Below are positions 26,455 to 36,256 of a stretch of DNA of 64,000 nt, piece after piece. The stretch is from assembly GCF_049943125.1 (NCBI RefSeq), contig NZ_CP188040.1, forward strand, positions 2,046,001 to 2,110,000, read 5' to 3'. The notes beneath the pieces were generated by a model. That model saw only the letters and a list, made by a program, of their open reading frames with translations, searched no databases and was not told where the DNA came from. The position numbers and the translations under genes are program-made. Position 1 is the first letter of the stretch; the number at the start of each line of letters is the position of its first letter. This stretch comes from JAEXZL01 sp049943125. Its GTDB lineage: Bacteria; Bacillota; Clostridia; Clostridiales; Clostridiaceae.

Positions 26455-27153
26455 ATGAAGAAAAGAATTTTAACTGTAGTGACTAATGCTAGTCAGCTGG
26501 ATAGCAAAAGAGATACAGGCTTATGGCTCAGTGAGCTGGTGGATTTTTATCATTTCTTCAAGGAAAAAGGATTTGTTGTGGATATAATGAGTCCTGAAGG
26601 TGGAGGCGTACCTCTTGATGAGCTAAGCTTAACACCTATAGCCTTAACAGGAGCTTCAAAGGATTATTATGAGGATCCGGAGTTTATGGATAAGCTAAAC
26701 AATTCATTAGCACCCATGTCTGTGAAGGAAGAGGATTATGACTGTATTTATTTTGCCGGTGGTCATGGAACCATGATTGACTTCCTGGATAGTATAAAAA
26801 TCCAGGAGATGGTGAAAAATATCTATGAAACTGGTGGAGTTGTAGCCGCTGTATGTCACGGCCCCGTGGCTCTCCTTAATGTTAAGCTTTCTAATGGGAA
26901 ATTTTTATTAGATGGTATTAAGGCTACAGGCTTCTCCGACGTGGAAGAGACTCTCGTAGGAGCTAAGGATAACATTCCTTATTCTCTAGAGGAGGAAATG
27001 AAAAATAGAGGGGCAGATTACCATAAAGCTTTAATACCCATGACTTCCCATGTAGAGGTATCAGGAAATCTAGTTACAGGACAGAATCCTGCTTCTGCGG
27101 AAAAGGTTGCTGAAGAAGTGTATGAATTACTCCAAAGAATCCCTTTGATATAA
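26455..27153 (+). CDS. DJ-1/PfpI-family (Hsp31-like) protein
   Basis: 232-residue class I glutamine amidotransferase-like protein. The nucleophile elbow is AAVCHGPVALL with the cysteine at about residue 139. An acidic SPEGGG motif and GGHGTMID are as in Hsp31/YajL-type glyoxalase III or protein-deglycase relatives. The N-terminus (ILTVVTNASQLDSKRDTGLW) and length place it nearer to HSP31-like proteins than to small DJ-1. It is cytosolic and probably protects against reactive aldehydes; which reaction is not certain. An AGGAGG box precedes the start. Confidence 0.87.
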   Translation: MKKRILTVVTNASQLDSKRDTGLWLSELVDFYHFFKEKGFVVDIMSPEGGGVPLDELSLTPIALTGASKDYYEDPEFMDKLNNSLAPMSVKEEDYDCIYFAGGHGTMIDFLDSIKIQEMVKNIYETGGVVAAVCHGPVALLNVKLSNGKFLLDGIKATGFSDVEETLVGAKDNIPYSLEEEMKNRGADYHKALIPMTSHVEVSGNLVTGQNPASAEKVAEEVYELLQRIPLI

Positions 27154-27187
27154 ATGTTAATGAATGAATATTCTGCTCAACTAAATG

Positions 27188-27215
27188 TTGACAAGTTCAT
27201 GAATTAATGTAGAAT
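27188..27215 (+). promoter_or_regulatory. Promoter of the riboswitch-ATPase transcript
   Basis: TTGACA at 27188-27193 and TAGAAT at 27210-27215 with a 16-bp spacer, directly upstream of the riboswitch. Confidence 0.6.
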
Positions 27216-27221
27216 ATAAAC

Positions 27222-27335
27222 ATAAGGGGAGTAGCATGCGCTCTAGCGTTAATCATTCGTCACTACGGATTATCCCGGATGATTACTAAGATGCAAGACC
27301 TTTGTACTGGGAATACCAGTGCAAAGGTCTTTTTT
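27222..27335 (+). promoter_or_regulatory. yybP-ykoY (Mn2+) riboswitch with terminator
   Basis: The aptamer starts AAGGGGAGTAGCAT and ends ATGCAAGACCTTT, the conserved yybP-ykoY boundaries; GCAT and ATGC form the closing stem. A long internal arm pairs TAATCAT with ATGATTA. The aptamer 3' end overlaps the terminator at 27295-27335 (AAGACCTTTG / CAAAGGTCTT plus T run), so ligand binding would block termination and switch the ATPase on. Mn2+ sensing is established for the family. The 3' flank to 27519 holds nothing else I can name. Confidence 0.88.
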
Positions 27336-27519
27336 ATGTATAAGAATATATTTCTTCATAGCAGCCTGAATAAAAATTGTCTTTTCTAGAATAGCTAATT
27401 AGTTATTTTTGATAGTAAATTTCATAAGCTTACTAACTAATCAAACATCGGAAGCTAAGATAGGAATTAATTTAGTATTGTACATAAGAAAGACCTAAAA
27501 AAATAAGGGAGGGAAACGA

Positions 27520-30186
27520 ATGTATCATAATGAAGATGTCAAAAAGATACTGAAGGACTTCAATGTTGATCAGGAAAGAGGATTGACTACGGAGGAGGTA
27601 TCTTCAAGACGAGAAAAATATGGAAGCAATGAACTTACTGCTCAAAAGCAGAGAACCATGCTTCAAATGCTAATTGCGCAGTTAAACGACCCACTGATCT
27701 ACATATTGGTTATTGCTGCGGTTATTTCAGCCTTCACAGGAGAGGTAAGTGAAGCTGTAATCATAGGCTTGGTTGTTGTTCTGAATGCTGTAATTGGTGT
27801 GGCCCAGGAATCCAAGGCTGAAAAGGCCATGGAGGCTCTCAAAAAGATGTCTACCCCAAAAGCCTATGTTCGTAGAAATGGAGAGGTCGTAGAATTAGAC
27901 TCCAAGGATATAGTTCCTGGAGATATAGTTGTTCTAGATGCAGGTAGATACGTACCTTGTGATATTAGACTTATAAGCTCCGCTAACCTTAAGGTAGAGG
28001 AATCAGCTCTTACTGGTGAATCAGTACCGGTAGAAAAGGATGCTGCTTTAGTTTTAGAGGGAGATGAGGTTGCTCTAGGAGATCAGAAGAACATGGCTTT
28101 CATGTCTACTCTTATAACCTATGGTAGAGGAGAAGGGGTTGCTGTTGCTACTGGTATGGAGACTCAGATAGGAAAGATTGCTAAGATGCTGGAGCAGAGT
28201 GAAAATGAACAGACACCTCTACAGAAGAAGCTTGCAGAAATAGGTAAACTCTTAGGAATTGCAGCTCTTATAATTTGTGTATTAATGTTTGCCATCGCAT
28301 TATTCCAGGGAAGAGACCTATTTGAAATGTTCTTAACCTCTATTTCTCTTGCTGTTGCAGCTATACCAGAAGGTCTTCCTTCAATAGTAGCAATAGTGCT
28401 TGCTATAGGTGTTCAGAGAATGGTTAAGCATAATGCTATCGTTAGAAGACTTCCTGCTGTTGAAACCTTAGGAGCAGTAAATGTAGTTTGCTCTGATAAA
28501 ACAGGAACCTTGACTCAGAATAGAATGACAGTAACAAAGGTATATGTAAATGGAGCTCTTAAGGATGCTGGCTCTGTAGATATAAATAATGAAACAGAAA
28601 AGTTATTCCTAGAAAATATGACCTTATGTAATGATGCTACCACAGGAACAGAGTCTAAGACTGGTGATCCTACGGAAATTGCCCTTTTAGACCTATCCTT
28701 GAACTACGGTATTACAAAAGCTGAAATAAATAAGGCACATTCTAGGGACAATGAGTTACCCTTTGACTCTGATAGAAAGCTTATGAGTACCATAAATAAT
28801 TATGGTGGTAAGTACTATGTAATGACAAAGGGTGCTATAGATAATATCTTAAATATTGCTGATAATATAATGATAAATGGTGAGGTAAAACCTCTAACTC
28901 AGGCAATTAAGGATGAAATAATGGAAGCTTCCAATGCCATGTCTGAGGCTGCTCTTAGAGTTTTAGGCTTTGCTTATAAAGAGGTACCTACTTATGAAAT
29001 CGAACCTGAGGATATTGAAACACAGCTTACAGTCCTTGGACTTGTAGGTATGATAGATCCACCAAGAGAAGAGGTTAAGGACTCTATAGAAACCTGTAAG
29101 CAAGCTGGTATCACTACAATTATGATAACTGGTGACCATAAGAAAACTGCTTTGGCTATAGCCAAGGAGTTGGGTATAGCTGATAATGAAAACCAAAGTG
29201 TATCTGGTGTAGAGCTGGATGCCTTAACTGATGAACAGCTGGCAGAAAGAGTTAAGAATCTAAGAGTATTTGCTAGAGTATCACCAGAGCACAAGGTTAG
29301 AATAGTTAGAGCCTTCAAGGCTAATGATAATATAGTTTCCATGACTGGTGACGGTGTTAATGATGCTCCTTCTCTAAAGGCAGCAGACATTGGAGTTGCC
29401 ATGGGTATAACCGGTACTGATGTTGCTAAGGGTGCTGCAGATATGATACTTACGGACGATAATTTCTCAACAATTATCCGTGCCGTTGAGGAAGGTAGAA
29501 ATATCTTTGCTAATATAAAGAAGTCTATATTATTCCTTCTTTCCTGTAATATAGGAGAAATTGTAGCCTTATTCTTTGCTATACTTTTAGGTTGGGCTGC
29601 TCCATTAGAGCCTATTCATATTCTTTGGGTTAACCTGGTAACAGATACTCTTCCAGCCTTATCTCTAGGTATGGATCCTGGTGACCCTGATATTATGTCC
29701 TACAAGCCAAGAAGGGCCAAGGACAGTATATTTAAGGGAACCATGGGCTTCATGATACTTAACGGTGTGCTTATTGGTGTACTTACCTTGATAGCCTTCT
29801 ATATCGGTGCTGTAGAAGAGAATGGTATCCACGGACTTGCAGCGCTGCATCCAGATAATCTTAATGGTGATGCTTTAGTGCATGCACAGACCATGGCCTT
29901 TATAGTGCTTAGTGCATCACAGCTTATCCATTCACTTAACCTTAGAAATGTTAATAAGAGCATATTCTCCGTAGGTTTATTTACTAATAAGTACCTTATC
30001 GGTGCCATAGTTGTAGGTATACTACTTCAGGATATAGTTATCACTGTACCTTTCTTAGCTAACCTATTCAATGTTTGGGATTTAGCTCTTAATGATTGGC
30101 TGATAGTTTCGGGCTTAGCATTAGTTCCACTGATAGTTAATGAAATTATTAAGCTCTTCAAAAGAGGTAAGGTTCAGGAAGCATAA
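27520..30186 (+). CDS. P-type cation-transporting ATPase (Ca2+/Mn2+ type, P2A)
   Basis: 888-residue membrane pump. The order is: an N-terminal actuator, TM1-2, TGES dephosphorylation loop (LTGESVPVEK), TM3-4 with the ion motif PEGL, phosphorylation site DKTGT with D326, the nucleotide-binding part, TGDHKKTA and MTGDGVNDAPSLK, and TM5-10 with NLVTDTLPALSLG. PEGL plus N/D in TM6 marks the Ca2+/Mn2+ (SPCA/PMR1-like, LMCA1-like) group. It has no heavy-metal domain. The upstream Mn2+ riboswitch suggests it exports manganese, as for other riboswitch-linked P-type ATPases; Ca2+ export remains possible. Confidence 0.93.
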   Translation: MYHNEDVKKILKDFNVDQERGLTTEEVSSRREKYGSNELTAQKQRTMLQMLIAQLNDPLIYILVIAAVISAFTGEVSEAVIIGLVVVLNAVIGVAQESKAEKAMEALKKMSTPKAYVRRNGEVVELDSKDIVPGDIVVLDAGRYVPCDIRLISSANLKVEESALTGESVPVEKDAALVLEGDEVALGDQKNMAFMSTLITYGRGEGVAVATGMETQIGKIAKMLEQSENEQTPLQKKLAEIGKLLGIAALIICVLMFAIALFQGRDLFEMFLTSISLAVAAIPEGLPSIVAIVLAIGVQRMVKHNAIVRRLPAVETLGAVNVVCSDKTGTLTQNRMTVTKVYVNGALKDAGSVDINNETEKLFLENMTLCNDATTGTESKTGDPTEIALLDLSLNYGITKAEINKAHSRDNELPFDSDRKLMSTINNYGGKYYVMTKGAIDNILNIADNIMINGEVKPLTQAIKDEIMEASNAMSEAALRVLGFAYKEVPTYEIEPEDIETQLTVLGLVGMIDPPREEVKDSIETCKQAGITTIMITGDHKKTALAIAKELGIADNENQSVSGVELDALTDEQLAERVKNLRVFARVSPEHKVRIVRAFKANDNIVSMTGDGVNDAPSLKAADIGVAMGITGTDVAKGAADMILTDDNFSTIIRAVEEGRNIFANIKKSILFLLSCNIGEIVALFFAILLGWAAPLEPIHILWVNLVTDTLPALSLGMDPGDPDIMSYKPRRAKDSIFKGTMGFMILNGVLIGVLTLIAFYIGAVEENGIHGLAALHPDNLNGDALVHAQTMAFIVLSASQLIHSLNLRNVNKSIFSVGLFTNKYLIGAIVVGILLQDIVITVPFLANLFNVWDLALNDWLIVSGLALVPLIVNEIIKLFKRGKVQEA

Positions 30187-30205
30187 ATTTAATAAATAGT
30201 TTTTC

Positions 30206-30236
30206 AAAGAGGTCCTGCGTATAGGGCCTCTTTTTT
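30206..30236 (+). terminator. Rho-independent terminator
   Basis: Stem AAAGAGGTCCT / AGGGCCTCTTT followed by T run, 20 bp after the ATPase stop. Confidence 0.85.
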
Positions 30237-30486
30237 ATAAAGTTAATTGTTTGATCTTATTGAATGTAATACATTTATTTCAAAAATTGTAGAAAATTAA
30301 ACAAAGATTAAAATAGGTTATCATTATATATGTGGGGTTATCTAATTATGTAAAGAATTATTATGTTTAACTATTGTAAATAGTCATAAAATATACTAAA
30401 ATATAAATAAATGTTGTTATTAATTTAACAAGTTATGACCTTAATAATTATATATGAATATACAAATGGTATTGGGAGGATATGAA
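30237..30486. other. Intergenic region, no gene seen
   Basis: About 250 bp of AT-rich DNA before the next gene. Two in-frame ATG codons lie upstream of the chosen start but lack ribosome binding sites. No RNA motif is recognised. Confidence 0.4.
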
Positions 30487-30819
30487 ATGAGCAAATATAA
30501 AGTAGGCGATGAACTAATAATTATTAATGACCCAACAAAAGAAGGTGAAAAGCTTAAAAGTATGACAAGCCTTACCTGTGATGGGGAATATGCACAGATT
30601 TCCTGGGGAATAAAAATTCTTAATGTGGAATATGATAAGCCTAATGTTACCTTAACCTATAAGAGTGTTGATGGGGATGAAAATAAGGTTTTTGCTGTAT
30701 GCAGAGATGTGGCTAACTTTAATCATGAAATGGTTCTTGAAAAAGCTTTATTAAAGGCTTTCCAGAATGAAATGATAAATTTATCCGTTGGTAAGAATGC
30801 TCCTTTAAAGCTAAAATAG
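30487..30819 (+). CDS. Hypothetical protein
   Basis: 110 residues, cytosolic, beta-rich in the first 75 residues (YKVGDELIIIND, then KVFAVCRDVANF) and helical at the end. No family recognised. The ATG at 30487 is preceded by GGGAGGATAT. It is monocistronic with its own downstream hairpin. Composition is like neighbours. Confidence 0.65.
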   Translation: MSKYKVGDELIIINDPTKEGEKLKSMTSLTCDGEYAQISWGIKILNVEYDKPNVTLTYKSVDGDENKVFAVCRDVANFNHEMVLEKALLKAFQNEMINLSVGKNAPLKLK

Positions 30820-30855
30820 ACCATTAATAATAAAAATAAGTAGAGTACTAAATAG

Positions 30856-30892
30856 AGGATAGCTAGCTTGTGGGTTAGTTATCCTTTATCTT
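30856..30892 (+). terminator. Probable terminator
   Basis: Stem AGGATAGCTA / TAGTTATCCT with a 9-nt loop and a broken T run, 37 bp after the preceding stop. Confidence 0.6.
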
Positions 30893-31028
30893 TATAATAA
30901 AAAAATTCAGATTTTGTTTCTTTACAGCCTATATCTCAATTGTTATTATTAAATTATCCTTCTAACAATATTTGCAATAATTAAAAAAATATATCTATAC
31001 ACTAATTTATAACCTAAGAGGAGAAAAA

Positions 31029-31484
31029 ATGGATAGTAATAAATCGAATAAAGAAGAATTTTTGGGTAGAATAGGTTCTATCGAAGAACGAATTAGAGAA
31101 AGCTTAAAGGGAGCTCTTGTAGAAGATCTTATACCAACCCTAATTAGCTGTGACTTTGAAAAAGGTATTGCAGAGTTTAAATTCTTTGTAAAGGATAATA
31201 TGAGAAATAGTATGGGAATAGTCCATGGAGGCATTATAAGCACCTTGCTGGATAATGCAATGGGAATGACCACAAGCAGTCTTATAAATAAAGGGTGGAC
31301 ACCTACGGTGAATCTTCAGGTTTCATTTCTAAAGCCAGTAAAGCCTCAGGGGGTAATCCATATTTCAGTAAAGGTAATATCCTCAGGAAGAACCTTTATT
31401 AATACAGCAGCAGAGCTTTGGTCTGAAGAAAAGCCAGAGCGAGTACTGTCATCTGCAACAGGAATATTTTACATAAAGGAATAA
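31029..31484 (+). CDS. PaaI-type hotdog thioesterase
   Basis: 151-residue cytosolic acyl-CoA thioesterase of the PaaI/YdiI family. The hotdog signature is VHGGIISTLLDNAMGM, where the HGG and the acidic residue on the central helix are catalytic in the family, followed by the NLQVSFLKPV strand. An N-terminal helical extension of about 45 residues is slightly long. It ends 19 bp before a pantothenate kinase gene, so this is probably a small operon around CoA and CoA esters. Confidence 0.88.
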   Translation: MDSNKSNKEEFLGRIGSIEERIRESLKGALVEDLIPTLISCDFEKGIAEFKFFVKDNMRNSMGIVHGGIISTLLDNAMGMTTSSLINKGWTPTVNLQVSFLKPVKPQGVIHISVKVISSGRTFINTAAELWSEEKPERVLSSATGIFYIKE

Positions 31485-31503
31485 AAAATTGGAGGAAATG
31501 ATT

Positions 31504-32319
31504 ATGTCCTGTGTTATAGGTATTGATATAGGGAGCAGCACCACCAAGGCTGTTTTATTTAGAAATGGGAAGCTCATAGGTTCTCAAAAGGTAACAGCAA
31601 GTGATAATGTTGCTTCAGCCTACGGTGCTTATGGAAAGCTACTAAAGGAATGTAGAGTATCTACAGAAGAAGTGGAAAAGGTAGTACTTACAGGTGTAGG
31701 TGCCTCCAGCTTTAAGGAAGGATTTTTTAACTATCCCACTACCTTTGCAGGAGAATTAAGAGCTATTGGACTGGGGGGAAGGTATCTTACCGGGCTTGAT
31801 AAAGCTCTTGTGGTAAACATGGGCACTGGAACTGCTTTTATAAAGGTCTTGGGCGATGAGATAATTCATCTAGGAGGCTCTGGTGTTGGAGGAGGAAGTC
31901 TTTTAGGCTTGTCTAAGCTTTTGATTTCCACAGATAATATAGATAAGCTGTCTAAGCTTATCCATAAAGGCGATCAGAGTAGGATAGATTTAACCTTGAA
32001 GGATGTTTCTAAGGAGCTGATTGACGGTCTCAGTATGGATACTACCGTCGCAAATTTTGGGAACATATCTCCAGATGCTCAGAGAGAGGATGTGGCTAGA
32101 GGTCTAATTAATATGGTATTCCAGGTTATAGGAATGATGGCTGTATTTGCTGCAAGAGAGGATAATATTCAGGAGGTTGTCCTTGCAGGAAACTTGGCAA
32201 CCCTCAAGGAAGGATTATTTGTTTTTAAGGATATTGAAGGCTTACATAATATTAAATTTATCATTCCTGACTATGCCGAATATACCACTGCTATAGGTGC
32301 AGTAATGAGTGCAATATAA
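31504..32319 (+). CDS. coaW: Type II pantothenate kinase
   Basis: 271-residue cytosolic enzyme that phosphorylates pantothenate, the first step of CoA synthesis. The ASKHA ATP-binding motif GIDIGSSTTKAVLF is at the N-terminus. The acidic catalytic region is in the FAGELRAIG stretch, and the second phosphate loop is VNMGTGTAFIKV, followed by GGSGVGGGSLLG. These match staphylococcal and eukaryotic-type (type II) kinases. Type II enzymes are typically not feedback-inhibited by CoA in S. aureus; whether that holds here is unknown. ATG at 31504 is 8 nt after GGAGG. Confidence 0.9.
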   Translation: MSCVIGIDIGSSTTKAVLFRNGKLIGSQKVTASDNVASAYGAYGKLLKECRVSTEEVEKVVLTGVGASSFKEGFFNYPTTFAGELRAIGLGGRYLTGLDKALVVNMGTGTAFIKVLGDEIIHLGGSGVGGGSLLGLSKLLISTDNIDKLSKLIHKGDQSRIDLTLKDVSKELIDGLSMDTTVANFGNISPDAQREDVARGLINMVFQVIGMMAVFAAREDNIQEVVLAGNLATLKEGLFVFKDIEGLHNIKFIIPDYAEYTTAIGAVMSAI

Positions 32320-32360
32320 AGGAATGCTTACAATAGGGAAAAATAATTAACATTATGAGA

Positions 32361-32400
32361 AATAAAGGAGCTGAATTTTTATGGCTCCTTTATTTTTATT
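32361..32400 (+). terminator. Rho-independent terminator
   Basis: Stem AAAGGAGC / GCTCCTTT followed by ATTTTTATT, 42 bp after coaW. The remaining 230 bp to the next gene show no recognisable element apart from AT-rich promoter-like sequence. Confidence 0.8.
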
Positions 32401-32626
32401 GATTATTTTTTTATAAAAAAGTTACTAACTATCCTTTATTTAATAAATACAACAAAAATATTTAAAAGAAAATTATAAGATAGGGGAACAAGGCAGAATT
32501 TAACATGTTTTTAGTTAATGGTGAGTGAACTCTTAATATAATGTTAAATGGCCGTTTCCTTTAAAAATTGTAGTATTTCTTATAAAATATAAACAATGAT
32601 TTAACTAAGGATAGGAGGAGTACCTA

Positions 32627-33508
32627 ATGCTAAAAATAGGAGATATTATTGGTGATAAATATCATGTGATATCACTTTTAGGAAAAGGTGGTATGGGTAC
32701 TGTTTATTTATGTAGAGAAATGAAGAGCTCGTCCTTTTTTGCTGTAAAGGAGATTAAAAAAGATAAAAGAGCTTACAATTATGAGGCTGATATTCTTAAA
32801 AGGCTAAAGCATAAGAGTGTTCCAAGGCTATACGAAACCTTTGAAACCTCTTCCTGCTTTTATATGGTTTTAGACTATATTGAAGGAGAAACCCTGAAGG
32901 ATAAGGTTCTGAAGGGAACTCTTGGACAACTAGAAATAATGAGGATTTTACTGGACTTAATAGAGGTATTAGAATATATACACAGTCAGTCTCCTGCAAT
33001 AGTTTATGGGGATCTAAAGCCTAATAATGTTATTATAAAGCCTAATGGTGAGGTTGTTCTTATTGATTATGGCACATCCAGACCCTATGATTATAAGAAA
33101 AAACAAGCTGAGGTATATATGGGATCTTTAGGCTATGCTGCACCGGAACAGTATGGTCATGGAATTATTACCCCTGCTGCGGATATTTATGGCTTAGGGG
33201 CTGTTTTATACTACATATTTTTGAAAAAGGGACCTGATAATGCCATGGAGGCAATAAAGGAAAGGAATTATCCTGATACTATACCTTTAAAGTATAGATA
33301 CATAATAAGGAGGTCTCTTCAGATAGAGCCTCTAGATAGATATATATCCATAGAAGAATTCAGGAAGGATTTACTTTCTAAAAGAGATTTTTATGAGGAT
33401 TATAGGATGCTTTCTTTAGCTAATAGCATGGAAGAAGGGAAAACCATCGAGTTTTTTAGGATGCCTGATTACAATTACTATAGGAGCTCAGGAACAGCAG
33501 GGATATAA
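32627..33508 (+). CDS. Eukaryotic-type Ser/Thr protein kinase, soluble
   Basis: 293-residue Hanks-type kinase consisting of the catalytic domain only; no transmembrane segment or PASTA repeats. The glycine loop LGKGGMGTVYL, ATP-lysine in FFAVKEIK and the helix-C glutamate are visible. The catalytic loop is YGDLKPNN rather than HRDLKPxN: the aspartate, lysine and asparagine remain but H and R are replaced, so it is not an RD kinase and may not need activation-loop phosphorylation. The metal loop is IDYGTS in place of DFG, also with Asp kept. APEQ closes the activation segment. Substrates may include the convergent beta-sandwich proteins; that is speculation from position. Confidence 0.88.
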   Translation: MLKIGDIIGDKYHVISLLGKGGMGTVYLCREMKSSSFFAVKEIKKDKRAYNYEADILKRLKHKSVPRLYETFETSSCFYMVLDYIEGETLKDKVLKGTLGQLEIMRILLDLIEVLEYIHSQSPAIVYGDLKPNNVIIKPNGEVVLIDYGTSRPYDYKKKQAEVYMGSLGYAAPEQYGHGIITPAADIYGLGAVLYYIFLKKGPDNAMEAIKERNYPDTIPLKYRYIIRRSLQIEPLDRYISIEEFRKDLLSKRDFYEDYRMLSLANSMEEGKTIEFFRMPDYNYYRSSGTAGI

Positions 33509-33532
33509 CATCATAGGATAAAGCTAATACAT

Positions 33533-33566
33533 AAAATACCCTAGATTCATTATCTAGGGTATTTTT
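33533..33566. terminator. Bidirectional terminator
   Basis: Perfect 14-bp stem AAAATACCCTAGAT / ATCTAGGGTATTTT with a 5-nt loop between convergent genes. Confidence 0.9.
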
Positions 33567-33599
33567 ACAGCTCTGATATATTAATGATGCGAAGCTTAA

Positions 33600-34468
33600 T
33601 TACTTTAAGACAAAGTCTTTATTAAAGTCTTCAGAGCCATTTAAAGGTGAGTATACTCTATAAGCTCCTGGAGGAAGACCAGAAAAAACAAAAAGACCCT
33701 CAGCATTAGCAGTTTGAACTTCTTTTAGGATAAAGTCCTTTCCCTGGAGCTGATACAAAAAAACAGGAACAGCACCAAAGATTTTTCCTCTTCCACTTAC
33801 AGTTCCCGAAATACTTCCTAATTTTTCTCCTATAGCAGTGAGAGTAATATCTATAGGCAGCCTGTCATTTCCGAGAACCTTTACGTTGATGGGTTTTGAG
33901 CTCTCATAGCCTAAGGCTTCAACCTGAAGGGTAAAGTCTCCAGGAAGCAAGTTATATATTATATATTCACCCTTTTCACTGGTAACACCATCGGCAGATT
34001 TTATACTTCTCCCTCTATAGCTTAAATAAACCCTTCCATCGGAGACGGGGTTACCTTCTGTATCTGTTACAGCTCCGTAGACTATACCTTTATCAACGGC
34101 GCTGTCAGCTATAAGGTCAAAATAAACCTTTGTAGCCTTATTTTCCTCTACAACTAAGGATTGTATTCTGGAGGGGATATAACCGCTGGCATAGGCTGCA
34201 ATTTTATAAGCTCCTGGAGGGATTATTTCTTTAAATAAAAAAATTCCATTGCTGTCGCTATAGGTTTTAAACAGTTCCGTAAGATTGCTATCCATTACTA
34301 AAATTAATGAGTTTTCTAAAGGAGACCTTTCATATAAAACCTTGCCAGCAACAATTGTTTTATATTGTATAGTACATTTTTTTAGGGTTAAATTTACCTG
34401 TTGAAGCTCTCCAGCCTTTAAAGCTATGGGAGAGGTGCTGCTTATATAATAGGTCCTGTCTATAATCA

Positions 34469-34469
<1 letters not shown>
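33600..34469 (-). CDS. Carboxypeptidase-regulatory-like beta-sandwich protein, downstream part
   Basis: 289 residues. It contains three transthyretin/CarboxypepD_reg-like repeats, each of the form G-x-V ... G-x-P(V/L) ... G-x(Y/F)-x-F ... LPPG-x-Y. The first 25 residues (YYISSTSPIALKAGEL then VNLTLKK) look like the end of a further repeat whose beginning is the C-terminus of the upstream gene. No signal peptide, sortase motif or membrane segment. The ATG overlaps the upstream stop as TAATG, 7 nt after GGAGG, so translation is probably coupled. Role unknown; such folds serve as adhesion or scaffold modules. Confidence 0.8.
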
Positions 34470-35218
<749 letters not shown>

Positions 35219-35277
35219 AAGGCACCCCCTTTCTTGTTAATTTATAATATTCAAGAAAAGGTGAAAAGGACATTAAA

Positions 35278-35310
35278 AGAACCCAAAGAAAATAATTTTC
35301 TTTGGGTTCT
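35278..35310 (-). terminator. Rho-independent terminator (minus strand)
   Basis: Perfect 16-bp inverted repeat AGAACCCAAAGAAAAT / ATTTTCTTTGGGTTCT followed on the minus strand by TTTT, 10 bp after the DsbA-like stop. Confidence 0.85.
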
Positions 35311-35320
35311 CTTTGCCTTA

Positions 35321-35947
35321 TTAACTATTTTTATTGTTGAACACTTTATTCTCGTAAATTTCAAGAAGCAATCCTTCAAATACCTCCAGAGGCTGTGCTC
35401 CACTGAGCCTATATTCATCATTGATGATAAAGGTTGGTATGCTGTGCACGTTATCTGAAGCTGCAAGCTTTTGGTTTTCTTCAAGCTTTTCTAAGTATGC
35501 TCCTTCGTTGAGTTTTTTTACCATTTCCGCTGAATCTAAGCCAACGCTGTCTGCTATCCGCCCTAAAACCTCGGTGCTGGATATATTTTCTTGATTACCG
35601 AAGTATTCTTTAAAAACCTTAAAAGAAAACTCCTCATATTTTCCTTTTTCTCTTGCATATTCTGCAGCCTGCAGAGCAAGGGAGCTGTTGTAAATATAGT
35701 CCAAATCCTTAAAAGGAAGCTTAAAATACTTTGCTCTCTCTATTAAAGGACTAAGCAGATTTTTAACCTCAAAGCCTTTGAAATAATCAGAAAGACTCAT
35801 GCCTTCATCAGGAAGCTCTGGGTTCATCTGATAGCTTATCCATTGGTCTTCAATTATAAAATTCTTCTTTAATTCCCGGATAATACCTTTTCCTAAATAA
35901 CAGAAAGGACAAGTAAAATCTGAATATATCTTTATATTATATTTCAT
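35321..35947 (-). CDS. DsbA-family oxidoreductase (FrnE-like)
   Basis: 208-residue thioredoxin-fold protein with inserted helical domain, cytosolic because it has no signal peptide. The active site is CPFC in DFTCPFCYLGKG and the cis-Pro loop is SIPTFIIND. This matches the FrnE/2-hydroxychromene isomerase-like DsbA subgroup. The disulfide or dithiol-linked substrate is unknown. Ribosome binding site AGAGGGG precedes the ATG. Confidence 0.88.
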   Translation of the reverse strand: MKYNIKIYSDFTCPFCYLGKGIIRELKKNFIIEDQWISYQMNPELPDEGMSLSDYFKGFEVKNLLSPLIERAKYFKLPFKDLDYIYNSSLALQAAEYAREKGKYEEFSFKVFKEYFGNQENISSTEVLGRIADSVGLDSAEMVKKLNEGAYLEKLEENQKLAASDNVHSIPTFIINDEYRLSGAQPLEVFEGLLLEIYENKVFNNKNS

Positions 35948-36256
35948 ACTATCCCCTCTTTTCTTATGACCTGATAATCACTATTAAATGATTACAGATA
36001 TCAATAATTTTTGTGTTATAGTTATTATATGAGAAAAGGGATTATTATACAAGGAAAATTTAGCTATAAGAATAAAATTTATACTTTGTCAATATTTCAG
36101 AATATTTAAACATTTACAGTGTAAAGTTTCTGTTATTTATGTTAACTTTTCATAATAAAACTATTAGAGCTTCTCAATATGATGTAATATATTATCATTA
36201 TTTTATTCAGATTATGTTGTTATGTCTTCCCGTATGTGTAAAGGATGGTGATTAAC
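35948..36256. other. 309-bp intergenic region, no gene or RNA seen
   Basis: Spacer between the divergent DsbA-like and amylase genes. I looked for a B12 box because cob genes follow amylase and found none. TGATGTAATATATTATCA near 36180 is an AT-rich inverted repeat of uncertain meaning. Confidence 0.4.

Noticed and set aside
36175..36215. FNR-like palindrome upstream of the amylase
   Set aside because: The half-sites ATGAT/ATCAT are about 9 bp apart rather than 4, so it does not fit an FNR/CRP dimer site.
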